Shown in pieces: positions 8,957-20,400 of a DNA stretch of 64,000 bases; positions within the stretch are counted from its first letter, which is position 1, and each line of letters starts with the position of its first letter. The stretch covers positions 124,001 through 188,000 of the forward strand of contig CAPN01000051.1 of NCBI GenBank assembly GCA_000333235.1, in the 5' to 3' direction. Made by a program: the position numbers and the translations under genes. The stretch comes from Pseudoalteromonas luteoviolacea B = ATCC 29581. GTDB lineage: Bacteria; Pseudomonadota; Gammaproteobacteria; Enterobacterales; Alteromonadaceae. The notes under the pieces were generated by a model that worked only from the letters and a program-made list of their open reading frames with translations, was not told where the DNA came from and made no database searches.

Positions 8957-11362
8957 TTAGAGGCTTATGTCGTATTCGACATGATCATAATTGCGATAGA
9001 ACATTAACGCGTCGACTTTGTTTAGCGGTCTTGACACAAGATACCCTTGTCCAAATTGACAGCCTTTGCGTTTCAACAATGCCCACTGCTTGGGGTTTTC
9101 AATTCCTTCTGCAACAACATCGAGTTCAAGCGAGCGCGCGAGAGACAAAATAGCATCGACGAGCGGGTTTGAACGATTAGTAAGCTGATCAACGAAACTT
9201 TTATCGATTTTAATAACGTGGATTGGTAATTGGTGTAAATAGCCAAGTGCCGAATAGCCAGTTCCGAAATCGTCTAAATAGAGTTTTACCCCTAAAGGAG
9301 CCAAACCTTGAATAATTTTTGTGGCTAAACTCAAGTTTTCAATTAATCCAGATTCGGTGATTTCGAGGCATAAACTGCCTTTATTTAAGTTGTAGTCAGT
9401 ATAAAGCTGATGGATGTATTTAACGAATTCAATACTTGCAAAGTGTCGGGAAGAAACATTAACGGTAATACGAGTATGCACGCCTTCACATTGCCATGCA
9501 TAGAGCTGCTTTGCGGCAAGCCGTAATAAGTGCAAATCAAGTTCAATGATTTGCCCGGTTTGCTCTGCAACAGGAATAAATTCAAGCGGCGATACTAACC
9601 CATTGCGAGGGTGGTGCCACCGCACTAAGGCCTCAAAACTGACAACCTTTGGGTTGTTGAGACTAAAAATGGGCTGATAATACAGTTCGAACTCTTGGTT
9701 TTTAATTCCTTTTTGTAAATCGTTTTCGATATCCGCTTGGCGTTTTAATTTTTTACGCATGGCGTTATTAAAATAGCGAATTTGTCCGCGTCCAGAGCTT
9801 TTCGCTTCGTACATTGCAGCATCTGCTTGTTGCAGAAGTTCGAGTGCTTCATCGTCGACGCTATGGGTAAACGCAACCCCGATGCTCGTAGAAGCTTGTA
9901 AAACATGACTATCTATATGCAGCGGACGAGAAAGAGCTTGTACAATGCGCTCAATTGCAATCGCAACTTGTTGTTTGCTCTGTACATTTTCCATAAATAT
10001 CGCAAATTCATCGCCACCCAATCTTGAAAAGGTGTCTGTTTTACGAATACAAGATTTAATAACATCGCAAATCGCAACTAAAAATCGGTCTCCCACATCG
10101 TGGCCAAGCGAATCGTTGATACTTTTAAAGCGATCAAAATCGAGATACAACAATGCATGAAGTTGTTCGTTTGGCGTTCTTTCTAAGCATAATATCGCGT
10201 GTTTCATGTGTTCTATTAATAAATAGCGATTTGCTAAACCCGTCAATTCATCGTGTAAAGCGCGATGCTCTAACGCCTGTTTTGATTGCTGACGGTCTAT
10301 GGCCATTGCCACTTGGCGGCTGATGTAGGTTAAGATGCTTTGATGGTGTTCGTCATAGATTGATTCATCTTGGTAGCTTTGAATGACGATAACACCTTTA
10401 ATATTCTCGTTAACCTGAAAAGGCACGCCTAACCACGATTTCGGAGGCCTACCTACCAGTGTAAAGTCACCTTGGTCGATGTGTGATGCAAAAGCATGTT
10501 CGTCACATAACAGCGATTGGCCCCTTGTGAGTACATAATAAGATGCAGTATCTTTAAGCTGATCTTTTGATACTTTGTGATGTGCATCACATTTTATTCC
10601 AGCTTCAACTAAAAAATCGATTTCAAGTGTATCTTGGACCGTATCATACAAACCAATAAAAAAGTTATCAGCAGGTAATAAAGCACTGATGACTTGGTAA
10701 ATATCTTCATAGAACTGACCTAACATCTGTGAGCTATAGGTCACGTTAGCGATTTTTAACAGCGACTGCTCAATGAGTTGGGCTTCATTTAACTGCGCGA
10801 TCGTTTCGCGCAAATTAGCCATGGTTCTAAGCTGATATATTTTAGCACTCAATAAATGGGCAACAGTCGACAAAATTTGGACGTGTGCATCGGTAAAGTA
10901 ATCACGCTCCGGATGCTCACAATCAATGACCCCTAAAGTTTCTGATTCAAATATTAATGGCACACAAAGCTCGGAGAGGGCTGGGCGAGAGTCAGCAACG
11001 TAGCGCGCTTCTTTAGAAACATCTCCCGTTATGTAAGGTTTTTGGCTTGAAGCAACATAGCCCGTGATCCCCTCAGAAATTGGTATTTGTGTGATTTCGA
11101 TTTGATAGTTAGTTTGATTTTCGTCGATAAACTCACTCACCGAACCTACGCCCATCGATGCAACTTCTTGAAGCAACGTACCACTTTCGTTTTTTAGATA
11201 GATCACACAATCAACAAAGCCAAGCTTGCTCACGACTTCGCGTGTCACGTATTCAAACAGTTCGTTTAGTTTTGTAATGTGCAGCAAACTCGATGAAAAC
11301 TGGTTTATGATTGCGAGCTGTTCCGTTTTCGATTCTAGTTTTATTTTTTTTTCGGACAACAT
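8957..11362 (-). CDS. GAF-GAF-GGDEF-EAL cyclic-di-GMP signalling protein
   Basis: 801 residues, no membrane segment seen. Two GAF-type sensory domains (about 10-175 and 195-350) precede a GGDEF domain (about 375-535, active-site RLGGDEF near 450) and an EAL domain (about 555-795). EAL hallmarks are complete: SFEALVRW, ITES, DDFGTGYS, KIDKSF and VAEGIE. Both diguanylate cyclase and phosphodiesterase activities are therefore chemically possible. The GAF domains suggest control by a small cytosolic ligand or redox signal, but none is identifiable. Monocistronic and divergent from pyrC. Confidence 0.9.
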   Translation of the reverse strand: MLSEKKIKLESKTEQLAIINQFSSSLLHITKLNELFEYVTREVVSKLGFVDCVIYLKNESGTLLQEVASMGVGSVSEFIDENQTNYQIEITQIPISEGITGYVASSQKPYITGDVSKEARYVADSRPALSELCVPLIFESETLGVIDCEHPERDYFTDAHVQILSTVAHLLSAKIYQLRTMANLRETIAQLNEAQLIEQSLLKIANVTYSSQMLGQFYEDIYQVISALLPADNFFIGLYDTVQDTLEIDFLVEAGIKCDAHHKVSKDQLKDTASYYVLTRGQSLLCDEHAFASHIDQGDFTLVGRPPKSWLGVPFQVNENIKGVIVIQSYQDESIYDEHHQSILTYISRQVAMAIDRQQSKQALEHRALHDELTGLANRYLLIEHMKHAILCLERTPNEQLHALLYLDFDRFKSINDSLGHDVGDRFLVAICDVIKSCIRKTDTFSRLGGDEFAIFMENVQSKQQVAIAIERIVQALSRPLHIDSHVLQASTSIGVAFTHSVDDEALELLQQADAAMYEAKSSGRGQIRYFNNAMRKKLKRQADIENDLQKGIKNQEFELYYQPIFSLNNPKVVSFEALVRWHHPRNGLVSPLEFIPVAEQTGQIIELDLHLLRLAAKQLYAWQCEGVHTRITVNVSSRHFASIEFVKYIHQLYTDYNLNKGSLCLEITESGLIENLSLATKIIQGLAPLGVKLYLDDFGTGYSALGYLHQLPIHVIKIDKSFVDQLTNRSNPLVDAILSLARSLELDVVAEGIENPKQWALLKRKGCQFGQGYLVSRPLNKVDALMFYRNYDHVEYDISL

Positions 11363-11783
11363 AGGGTCTGTTCATCTTTGTTCATTTTTAAGTTAAAACG
11401 AAAACGGCTTGAAGCACCGCGGTCATTAACGCTAAATTGTTTTAATATCGGCTTGAAAAACTCAATCAACCGAAATCGTAGTTTTAACTAAAAGGGCTGA
11501 CGTGCTTTATTGACCAATGCGTATTTGCATTCAACGTGTTTGCTTTAAGCGCAGTGCAAATAATTCAACGTTGTGCAGATTAGTGAATAAAACGATTAAA
11601 CCCCATCAAATGGAATTAGACGATAAGTTAACTTACTTATAATGCTGATGACAATCTTTGATCTCCCTTAAACGTAAAAATATGTGTAAATTTCGTTAAG
11701 GAGCTGTCAATTCATTATCACAGTGCTTTACACCGCAATAGCAACTGCCTATGATCGTGCAAACTCACCGTAGGATTAAAGCA
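11363..11783. other. 421-bp divergent regulatory region between the GGDEF/EAL gene and pyrC
   Basis: No gene seen. A TATAAT hexamer at 11638-11643 is a candidate pyrC -10 element, but no good -35 stands 16-18 bp upstream. That would leave a leader of about 135 nt before the pyrC start. I see no recognisable riboswitch or attenuator. Confidence 0.4.
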
Positions 11784-12830
11784 ATGACCAACAAAACACA
11801 GCGAATTACGATTACCAGACCTGACGATTGGCATATTCATTTACGTGATGGAGCCGTGCTTAAAGACACTGTGCGTGATGCAGGGCGTTATATGGCGCGT
11901 GCTATCATTATGCCAAATCTTGTGCCACCGGCGACCGATACAACATCAGCGCTTGCTTATCGTGATCGTATTCTTGCTGCGCGTGAAGGTTCTGCATTTG
12001 AGCCTTTAATGGTGCTTTATTTAACGGACAAAACAACACCGGATGAAATTCGAAAAGCAAAAGCTACAGGGAAAATTGTTGCAGCGAAATTGTATCCCGC
12101 GGGCGCAACGACAAACTCGGATTCTGGTGTAACTGATATCGAAAATATTTTCCCAGTTTTAGAAGCCATGCAAGACGTAGGCATGTTGTTGCTAGTTCAT
12201 GGCGAGGTGACTGATTCTAGTATTGATATTTTTGATCGTGAAAAGGTGTTTTTAGAAACCAAGCTAAGCAAAGTGGTAGACGCGTTTCCATCCCTTAAAA
12301 TTGTGCTAGAACATATTACAACCCAAGACGCAGTTGAATTTGTGTTAGCGGCTTCTGACAACGTTGCAGCAACGATTACCGCTCATCATTTATTATACAA
12401 TCGTAACCACATGCTAGCAGGAGGCATTCGCCCTCACTACTATTGTTTGCCGATTTTAAAACGTAATACACATCAACAAGCATTAATCGCGGCGGCAACG
12501 AGTGGCAATAAAAAATTCTTTTTAGGTACTGATTCTGCACCTCATGCGAAAGATAAGAAAGAAGCGGCATGTGGTTGCGCAGGAGCATATACCGCCCATG
12601 CCGCGATTGAATTGTATGCCGAAGCGTTTGATGACGCCAATGCGTTAGATAAGCTGGAAGGTTTTGCGAGCTTTTTTGGTCCAGATTTCTATGGCTTGCC
12701 ACGCAATACTGATACTATTACTCTAGAGCGACAGGCATGGAAAGTGCCAGAAGGCTACCCGCTAGGCGACACTGTCGTTGTGCCAATTAAAGCCGGTGCT
12801 GAAATCGAATGGACGGTAACCCAAGCCTAA
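11784..12830 (+). CDS. pyrC: Dihydroorotase
   Basis: 348 residues, the normal length for class II dihydroorotase. It cyclises N-carbamoyl-aspartate to dihydroorotate in pyrimidine synthesis. Metal ligands are visible as HIH (H17, H19) in [12 protein letters not shown], the lysine to be carbamylated in [16 protein letters not shown] (about 103), and histidines in LVHGE and LEHITT. The reading frame extends 33 bases upstream to another ATG, but 11784 has a TAGGA site and gives the family N-terminus just before the HxH motif. Followed by a good terminator. Confidence 0.95.
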   Translation: MTNKTQRITITRPDDWHIHLRDGAVLKDTVRDAGRYMARAIIMPNLVPPATDTTSALAYRDRILAAREGSAFEPLMVLYLTDKTTPDEIRKAKATGKIVAAKLYPAGATTNSDSGVTDIENIFPVLEAMQDVGMLLLVHGEVTDSSIDIFDREKVFLETKLSKVVDAFPSLKIVLEHITTQDAVEFVLAASDNVAATITAHHLLYNRNHMLAGGIRPHYYCLPILKRNTHQQALIAAATSGNKKFFLGTDSAPHAKDKKEAACGCAGAYTAHAAIELYAEAFDDANALDKLEGFASFFGPDFYGLPRNTDTITLERQAWKVPEGYPLGDTVVVPIKAGAEIEWTVTQA

Positions 12831-12855
12831 ACCTATCGAGTAAATAAGTTAAATA

Positions 12856-12877
12856 AAGCACCTTTTGGTGCTTTTTT
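12856..12877 (+). terminator. Intrinsic terminator of pyrC
   Basis: Stem AAGCACC / GGTGCTT with a TTTT loop, followed by a T-tract, 25 bp after the pyrC stop codon. Confidence 0.9.
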
Positions 12878-13000
12878 ATTATTTAGTTAATTATTTATAT
12901 CAGTTAATGATTTGCCAATATTCTAGGTTTAAATTATATTAAGTGAATAATTAATTGGTTGTTCCTTTTTAAGGGCTGGATTTAAACAAAGAGTGATATC

Positions 13001-13306
13001 ATGCGTGAAATTAAATCATTTATAAAAAGTGCCAGTTTTGCAGATCTCAATAAAGCATTAGAATTAATTAGCGAAGCAATTGAGTCTCAACGAGAGCAAG
13101 AAAAAGCAAAAGAGGAAGTCTTAGCAATTCTTAAAGAAAAAGGGCTCACATTAGATGATTTAATGGGGTCTGTTACGGTCGATAAACGCTCTAAAGTTGA
13201 ACCGAAATATCGAATTGTTGTAGATGGTCAAACGCATGAATGGACTGGCCGAGGTAAAACTCCTAAAGCATTTCAAGGCATCAAGCTTGAAGATCATCTA
13301 ATCTAA
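13001..13306 (+). CDS. Short H-NS-family nucleoid protein
   Basis: 101 residues. The N-terminal 55 residues are helical with coiled-coil character (IESQREQEKAKEEVLAILKEKG), like the H-NS oligomerisation domain. The C-terminus (KYRIVVDGQTHEWTGRGKTP) matches the H-NS DNA-binding domain, including the TGRGKTP equivalent of the TGQGRTP AT-hook-like loop. It is about 30 residues shorter than E. coli H-NS. It likely binds AT-rich DNA and silences or bridges it. Monocistronic; the upstream region is AT-rich. Whether it is the main H-NS or a modulator cannot be told here. Confidence 0.8.
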   Translation: MREIKSFIKSASFADLNKALELISEAIESQREQEKAKEEVLAILKEKGLTLDDLMGSVTVDKRSKVEPKYRIVVDGQTHEWTGRGKTPKAFQGIKLEDHLI

Positions 13307-13416
13307 GTTAATATTAGATTGATCAACTGACAGGCAAAGCGGTCCATTTTTTAAGTATGCAATATTGAAAGCTCGTCAACGTATTGCATACATTATCTGA
13401 CAGTTAATTCTATTCA

Positions 13417-15156
13417 ATGTATACCCTCAGATCTTATCAACAAGACGCTGTTGAACATACCCTAAATCACTTTCGTAAAACATCTGCGCCTGCTGTAATC
13501 GTTTTACCTACCGGTGCAGGGAAAAGCTTGGTGATCGCTGAATTAGCGAGATTGGCGAAGCATAAAATCCTAGTACTAGCTCATGTTAAAGAATTAGTTG
13601 ATCAAAATGCGCAAAAATACAAAAGCTTTGGACTGCATGCGAGTATATTTTCTGCGGGCCTTGGTGAAAAGTCGGTTTCGGAACAAGTTACATTTGCAAG
13701 TGTTCAGTCGCTTGCTCGTAATAAATCAGCATTAAATGAATATTACTCTTTAGTGATAATTGATGAGTGTCATCGCATCGGAGAGGATGAAAATGGTCAA
13801 TATCATCAAATTTTACAACAACTAAAAATATATAATCCTAATTTAAAAGTATTAGGTTTAACCGCTACACCCTACAGATTGACTTCAGGTTGGATTTATC
13901 ACCGGCATTATCATGGGTTTGTTCGAGGTGGTGAAAATGCTTTTTTTACCAAATGCATTTACGAATTGCCACTTAGTTATATGATTAAATCTGGCTATTT
14001 AACTGTGCCAAAACAAATAAACCCAGCAATTGAACATTATGACTTTTCGTCATTAGTGAGTAGTGTGTATGGAGAATATGCTCCTGCGGATTTAAATCGT
14101 CTGTTAGACCAACAAACGCGAGCTACACATTCTATTATCCAAGACATTTTAAAATTAAGTAAGCAAAGAAAAGGTATTATGATCTTTGCTTCAACTGTAG
14201 AGCATGCCAAAGAAATACATTCTTATTTAGAGCAAGAGCAGGTTGGTTTAATTACCGGTGATACACCCAAAACGGAACGAGATAGGTTAATTGCGGCATT
14301 TAAAGCACAGCAATTAAAATATCTTGTTAATGTTTCGGTGTTGACGACCGGGTTTGATGCGCCTCATGTCGATGTGATTGCAATTTTGCGCCCCACAGAA
14401 TCAGTTAGCTTGTATCAGCAAATTGTCGGTCGTGGTTTACGGCTTTTTGAAGGAAAACAAGATTGCCTTGTGATTGATTATGCGGGGAATCGATTCGATA
14501 TTTTTTATCCAGAAGTGGGTGAGAAAAAGCCCTTACCCGACAGCGAGCCAGTCCAAGTACTTTGCCCGGGTTGCGGCTTTGCCAATCTATTTTGGGGGAA
14601 AACCGATCTACAGGGAAATATCATTGAGCATTATGGACGTCGATGTCAGGGGTTATTAGAAGATGACGACGAGTCGATGCAATGTGATTATCGCTTTCGT
14701 TTTAAAACATGTGGTCAATGTGGTGCTGAAAATGATATTGCTGCAAGGCGTTGCCATTCGTGTGATCAGGTGCTTGTCGACCCAGACGATAAGTTGCGCG
14801 AAGCGCTCAATTTAAAAAATGCAATGGTTATTCGCTGTCAAGGCCTTTCAATTGAGCCAATGAGTCCCACAAGCTTTAAAGTGATTTATCATGATGAAGA
14901 AGGCTCAGAACTGAGTGAAAAATACGATTTTAACCGCACAGCAAGTAAACAGCAGTTTCACCGCGAATTTCTAAAGCGTTTCAAAGATAAAGTGGCTCAT
15001 GGATCCTTGGATACCGTTGCGCAAATTGTTCAGCATCAGTATTCACTTTCTGCGCCAGACTTCGTGATTGCACATAAACACAAAAAGTTTGGTTGGCAAG
15101 TCAGTGATAAATTGTTTGATTATGAAGGGCAATTTCGTCGAGCAAACGAATTATAA
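13417..15156 (+). CDS. radD: RadD superfamily 2 DNA repair helicase-like protein
   Basis: 579 residues, matching E. coli RadD (YejH, 586) throughout. It has Walker A LPTGAGKS near residue 30, DECHRIG (motif II), GLTATP (motif III), VLTTGFDAPHVD and QIVGRGLRL (motif VI). The C-terminal part carries zinc-finger cysteine pairs: CPGCGFAN, CDYRF, CGQCGAEND and CHSC. RadD acts with RecA and SSB in recombinational repair and suppression of template-switch crossovers. No good Shine-Dalgarno precedes the ATG. Convergent with the next gene. Confidence 0.93.
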   Translation: MYTLRSYQQDAVEHTLNHFRKTSAPAVIVLPTGAGKSLVIAELARLAKHKILVLAHVKELVDQNAQKYKSFGLHASIFSAGLGEKSVSEQVTFASVQSLARNKSALNEYYSLVIIDECHRIGEDENGQYHQILQQLKIYNPNLKVLGLTATPYRLTSGWIYHRHYHGFVRGGENAFFTKCIYELPLSYMIKSGYLTVPKQINPAIEHYDFSSLVSSVYGEYAPADLNRLLDQQTRATHSIIQDILKLSKQRKGIMIFASTVEHAKEIHSYLEQEQVGLITGDTPKTERDRLIAAFKAQQLKYLVNVSVLTTGFDAPHVDVIAILRPTESVSLYQQIVGRGLRLFEGKQDCLVIDYAGNRFDIFYPEVGEKKPLPDSEPVQVLCPGCGFANLFWGKTDLQGNIIEHYGRRCQGLLEDDDESMQCDYRFRFKTCGQCGAENDIAARRCHSCDQVLVDPDDKLREALNLKNAMVIRCQGLSIEPMSPTSFKVIYHDEEGSELSEKYDFNRTASKQQFHREFLKRFKDKVAHGSLDTVAQIVQHQYSLSAPDFVIAHKHKKFGWQVSDKLFDYEGQFRRANEL

Positions 15157-15170
15157 TGATAATACTTCAT

Positions 15171-15206
15171 GCAGCACTGAATCAGCATTGGTCAATGCAG
15201 TGCTGC
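15171..15206. terminator. Inverted repeat between convergent genes
   Basis: Perfect 9-bp arms GCAGCACTG (15171-15179) and CAGTGCTGC (15198-15206) around an 18-base loop, between the ends of radD (+) and the RraB-like gene (-). There is no T-tract on either side, so it is not a canonical terminator. It may protect 3' ends or help Rho-dependent termination. Confidence 0.5.
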
Positions 15207-15217
15207 ACAGAATTGAC

Positions 15218-15544
15218 TTATTCTGCTAGGATCCCCCAACCATCACCGTAACCATCGTGTTTATCGGCAATGCTTTCTAAATATTGCTCTGTTTGCGATA
15301 GCAATTGGTGTTCAGGCACCATTGTGACGGTAGTTTTAACTTCCCAAACGCCAGTGTCTGGACAAGTTTGAAGGCTCATTATTGGTGCGAGTTCATCTTT
15401 AGTTAATGCCGCAATAAATGCCTTTGCGTTGTTTTCTTGCTCAAATAAAATAAAGAAGTCGACAGGGAGTAGTTTATCCAAATCGATCCCTGCAGTGTGC
15501 ATTTCAGCAAGCAGTTGGCCATTTTCGTCGTTAGGAAATTGCAT
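15218..15544 (-). CDS. RraB-like (ribonuclease E regulator B superfamily) small acidic protein
   Basis: 108 acidic residues. The N-terminal NDENGQLLAEMHTAGIDLDKLLPVDFFILFE and C-terminal HDGYGDGWGILAE recall RraB, whose conserved end is YDGWGTYFE. RraB binds RNase E and modulates its degradosome. This protein lacks the long acidic tail of RraB, so it may be a distinct member of the family. The role in RNase E control is inference. The start ATG at 15544 has only a weak ribosome site. Confidence 0.55.
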   Translation of the reverse strand: MQFPNDENGQLLAEMHTAGIDLDKLLPVDFFILFEQENNAKAFIAALTKDELAPIMSLQTCPDTGVWEVKTTVTMVPEHQLLSQTEQYLESIADKHDGYGDGWGILAE

Positions 15545-15691
15545 TCATTTAACTCTGTGTTCTAAATATGGATATTGTCGGCGATTTACCTGAAAATAAA
15601 AAGCCCTACAGGCCAAAATTAGCTAATTTGTCTATGTGGGGTTAACTTTTATTATGCTAATATTTTTTAAAGCTTTTTTTGGGATGGAACA

Positions 15692-17407
15692 TTGATCGTT
15701 CGAAATATTTTAGTGGCACTCGCGTTATTGTTATCGCCTCTCGGGTTCGCAAAAGAGCAAATTACCTTAAAGACCATTAATGTCCCTGAGGTTTCAGATG
15801 AAATTGCTAAAAATATTCGCGTTTTTCTCGCGCCTGTCATTGATAAACCAATTAATCAAATAAGCAGTGATTTTGTTCTTAACGAGACCAAGCAGGCATT
15901 AGCTGCATTTGGTTATTATGAACCACAAGTGCAATTAGAATGGGCTAATGGTGCAGAGCAATTGAATGTTATCGTGACACTCAATCGTCAAATGGTGTGG
16001 AGTAAAGTGGCTGTTACGGTCTCTGGGAGTGGCAAAGATGACATCGCACTGATTCAGATGATCGCGAATTTGCCGGTAAAACAGGGTCAGCCTGTCGACC
16101 ATAGTCACTATGAATCAAGTAAAAAAGCGTTGGAAGATTTATTACTGGAACGCGGCTATTTTGATTTCAAATGGCAAAAAAGTCAGCTCCGAGTCTCACT
16201 CAAAGAATACCGAGCTTCAGCCGTTTTTAACTTAGATACAGCACAGCGTTATGAGTTTGGTCAAATCAGCATATCGCAAAATTCTGTTGCAAAAGTCTTT
16301 GCTCTGCGTCTAGCGCCGTTTGTGACAGGTGATGGATATGATGCGAATAAGCTGTCAAAGTACAGCGTTCGATTAAACGAAACGCCTTACTTCAACTCCG
16401 TCCGTGTTTACCCTCAAATCGGTCAGCGAGCGAATCAACAAGTCCCAGTGCAAGTCGAGGTGGTCGACAAACCTGATAACAGCTTTGAAGTGGGCGGCGG
16501 ATTTAGCACCGATCTGGGTGCAAAAGGTCGCTTCAAGTGGAGTAAGCCCTGGATCACTGAAGATGGACATTACTTTGAAACAAACCTGTCGGTTTCCGAA
16601 AAGCAACAAGATATCACCACGAGTTATACGATCCCGGTTGATGATCCGCTTACGGATGTATGGCGTGTTAGCACGGGCTATAAATTGGAAGATGGGTTAG
16701 TAAATGATAATTATAGTGAAGTGTTAACTGTACAACTACAAAGACAGTGGTTGACAGGTGAAAACTGGGTAAGAACGGCATTTGTGCGACGCGAGAAAGA
16801 AAACTATCGGATCGAAAACGACGAACGTACTACTCACATGACTATCCCCGGCATTAGTTGGGCTAAAAAACAAAAACGAGGCGGCACATTACCAACTTGG
16901 GGCGAAGAGCGCTTAATCGCAATTGAAGCCGCGAGTACCGATCTGGCGTCGTCTAGTAATATGGTGCGGATCCAATGGAAAAACGCCTGGTTGAGAAGTG
17001 TCGACCGTCACTATTTTTACAGCCGAGTCGATTTAGGCGCCATTATTAGCCCAAATATTACGGAAGTCCCGTATTCATTGCGTTTTTATGCTGGTGGCGA
17101 CCAGAGTATTCGGGGCTTCAAATATCAGTCGATATCGCCGTTAGAAGAAGGTATTGAAACGGGAGGTCGCTATCTTGTGACTGGCACGTTGGAATACCAA
17201 TATCAATTTGCTCCGAAGTGGCGAGCAGCGCTGTTTGTTGATGCGGGCACGGCAACTAACGATTTTAGTGAAGACATTTCGATTGGCCCTGGATTTGGAG
17301 TGCGTTATCTCACACCAATTGGTCCAATTCGTTTTGATCACGCATGGTCACTCGGTGAAGGAAATACCAGTACTCGATTAAGCATTGTTATAGGACCAGA
17401 AATTTAA
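15692..17407 (+). CDS. tamA: Translocation and assembly module outer-membrane subunit TamA
   Basis: 571 residues: signal peptide (about 1-20), three POTRA domains (about 25-260) and a 16-strand Omp85 barrel (about 270-571). The conserved barrel-loop motif RGFKY occurs in GGDQSIRGFKYQSISP. TamA works with TamB to move phospholipids and some outer-membrane proteins between membranes. The start is a TTG at 15692 with GGGATGG upstream; no ATG occurs for the next 90 or so codons. Its stop overlaps the tamB start by one base. Confidence 0.93.
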   Translation: MIVRNILVALALLLSPLGFAKEQITLKTINVPEVSDEIAKNIRVFLAPVIDKPINQISSDFVLNETKQALAAFGYYEPQVQLEWANGAEQLNVIVTLNRQMVWSKVAVTVSGSGKDDIALIQMIANLPVKQGQPVDHSHYESSKKALEDLLLERGYFDFKWQKSQLRVSLKEYRASAVFNLDTAQRYEFGQISISQNSVAKVFALRLAPFVTGDGYDANKLSKYSVRLNETPYFNSVRVYPQIGQRANQQVPVQVEVVDKPDNSFEVGGGFSTDLGAKGRFKWSKPWITEDGHYFETNLSVSEKQQDITTSYTIPVDDPLTDVWRVSTGYKLEDGLVNDNYSEVLTVQLQRQWLTGENWVRTAFVRREKENYRIENDERTTHMTIPGISWAKKQKRGGTLPTWGEERLIAIEAASTDLASSSNMVRIQWKNAWLRSVDRHYFYSRVDLGAIISPNITEVPYSLRFYAGGDQSIRGFKYQSISPLEEGIETGGRYLVTGTLEYQYQFAPKWRAALFVDAGTATNDFSEDISIGPGFGVRYLTPIGPIRFDHAWSLGEGNTSTRLSIVIGPEI

Positions 17408-20400
17408 TGGAAGTGCGCTTTCCCAATCTTATGCGAGTGATACGTAGCTTTGGTTATGTGTTAGCCACCGTACTGACCGTTGTATTTTGCGTGTTATTTA
17501 CTACACCAGGTAACCAAGGCATTGCATGGCTGCTTAATCAAGCAACAGGCATAATTAAAATCAGTAACCTGAAGCAACGTTTTTACGATGATGCGCCATT
17601 TGATGTTGTTTTAGCACTTGACGACACAACAATTGCGCTCCAAAACGTGCGTTTGAGTGTGTCGCCAGAGAGTTGGTACCGTTGGGCGCTTAGCCTCAAG
17701 GTAAAGGAAGTCGCAGTTGAACGTGGTGGATCATTACAAGAATTAGAAAAGCCAGTCGATCCTAACGAAAAATCGCACCAACCTATCGCGTTTGGTTCGT
17801 ACCAGGTTTCTTTTTCGATCGCTATCGAAGCGGTTCGTTATCGTGATTCAGCGTTGCAATTTGGTGCGTTACAGTTCAGTTCTGCAGGACGACTTGCTGA
17901 GAAAGGCGTGACTGTATCGAACGTGTCTTTAGCGCAACTCGATGTTGATTTATTTGCAACAAAATCAGACGACACGTTAGGTAACAATGTTATACCTACT
18001 TTAGAAATACCTGAAAAATGGCCGTTACCATTAGATATTCAGATTGGCCGTTTGGCAGTAAATTCGATTAACGTGAAGCAGTTTAATGAACACAATGCTC
18101 TTTCTCCACTTGTTGGGCCGATTTCTGTCACCGCTACTGCAGCACTGAATGACAACGTCATTGAGCTTTCTAGTGGATTGGTCGAGTTGAATGATGCGAA
18201 ATTGCAACTGAATTCGACAATCACGCCCAAAGAAATAAGTGCCCAATTATTAGCCGAATGGCAAACAGAGCAGCTCGCACTTCAGTTGACCGGCTCTTGG
18301 AGTAACACAAGAATCACTCTTGAAAATCAGGGCACATATCCCGTTCTTTTAAACGGCACCGTCTCACCAACGCAATCAAACTGGCCCTTTTCATTAGCCC
18401 TAACATTGCCAAACTGGGTGACGATTCCTTCGATTGATCCAGATCTGATAAATAACCTCAACGGTCAAGTTGAAATGTCGGGGGATATTACTCGTTTTAG
18501 TGGTCAAGTTGATTTAGCCTCTGTGTTGTCTGGGATCGGGAAAAATCATGTCAGTGCTCGTTTTAACGGTTCACTCCAGGATTTTTACCTTGAGCAAAGT
18601 CAATTTAAAACCGATTTAGGAAACCTGGCTTTGTCGCTTTCTATTGTGGATTTGTTGCAGCCCAAGTTAATTGGCAAGCTTCAGTGGTCAGAGGTTAATC
18701 TAGCGCAATTTATTGATTTAGAAACTGCTTTGTCGGGTACAAGTGATATCGCGGTAACGCTTGCGAATGATAATTGGGCAGTCGAACTGAGCGAGTTGAC
18801 GGCAACGGGTCGCGTTGCCGATGCGCCGTTTGAGGCTCAATTGGGGGCGCGCATCGATAAATCACTCACGATGGATATTGATAACCTTCGAGTGAAGTTG
18901 GCCAATAGTAAGGTCCGTGTTGATGGTCAAATCGGGCAAAACTTAAATTTAAAAGGTGAGTGGTCGTTAGCTCTGCGCGATATTGAAGCGCTGCCGGTGC
19001 ATATTGAAGGCAAGGGTCAATTGGAACTGCAAGGTAACCGTGATAAACCTAAGCTCAGACTTGACGCTAAATTTGCTCACTTAGAGTTACCAGAGATTAC
19101 GCTTAATAATGCCATCGCGGATATTGATTATGGCTATACAGCGCAAACGGCTTTGTCTTTAAAAGCATCAGCTCAACATGGCCTTATAAATGAATTCGCC
19201 TTTGATAGTGTCGATATTGATGCGAAGGGGTTGCTGGCAAAGCATCAAGGTTACGTGCGTTTCAAATCACCAAAAGTGACGAGTGAATTAGCATTTCATG
19301 GTCAATTTGATGGTGCTAAATGGCAAGGAACACTCGAAAATATTTGGCTGAAATTGGCAGCGCATACTTTAATTCAAAAAGAAGCGAGTCAGCTTGTAAT
19401 TGCAAAAGAGGGGGTATTTAGTTTAGCACCGCTGTGTTTTGCCAATCCTAAGAGTGATTTTTGTGTGTCGGCAAATAAATCTCGCAAAACCAAAAATGTA
19501 CAAGCTCAAGTTTCGATTAATTCATTCGATGTTCGTTTAATTAATGGCTTTTTGCCAAAAGAAGTAAAGGTGACCGGTGAGTTATCTGGTGAAGTAGCGC
19601 TTGAGGCTTCTGAAGGCGGACTAAACTCGCTTGATGCCAACATTCAAAATAATCGCACCACAGTCCTTGTGACTCAAGATGGTTTAGTTCATGCGGTTGA
19701 TCTAGGGAACTTGAGTGTCAGTGCTAATGGCAAGGGCAATAAGCTGTCGATTGAAGTTGGGAATGAAAATAGTCCATTAGGTGTACTGCGAGCGAAGATG
19801 AATACCGTACTTGGCAAAGCCGAACCAGAAATGAATATGACATTCGATCTGGATGGGATCAATTTAAATTACCTTGACCCTATGATTGCTCAAGCGGCTA
19901 ACCGCGAATTTCAATTGCAAGGCAAAGTCAATGGACATGTCGAGGTAACCGGTTCGATAGAAAAACCTAAATTAGATGGAAGTTTAAGCGTTAAAGGATT
20001 AGCGGCGAGAAATGAACGCAGTCCAATAACACTTCAAGATTCTGAATTACAACTTGATTTCAATGGTTATTGGGCTCGCCTGACTGGAGTATTAAAAGAT
20101 TCTTCTGCTGGTAATTTGACTTTAGAAGGTGAACTTGGCTGGCTAAATTCTCTTCGCGGTGAGTTTGCGATGCACAGTAAGGCATTTTGGCTTCGACCAC
20201 AAGAAGGAGTCGAATTTAAGGTCGATACGGACTTACAGTTAAGTTGGTTAAAAGACAAAGCCACGCTTAATGGCTTAATTGATGTGCCTTATGGGCGTAT
20301 TGCCATTAAAGCGCTTCCAGAAGGGGCAATAGCGGTATCGTCAGATCAGATCTTTGTCGATGAAGCTGATATAGAAGTGAAAACATTGCCTATTCAGTAC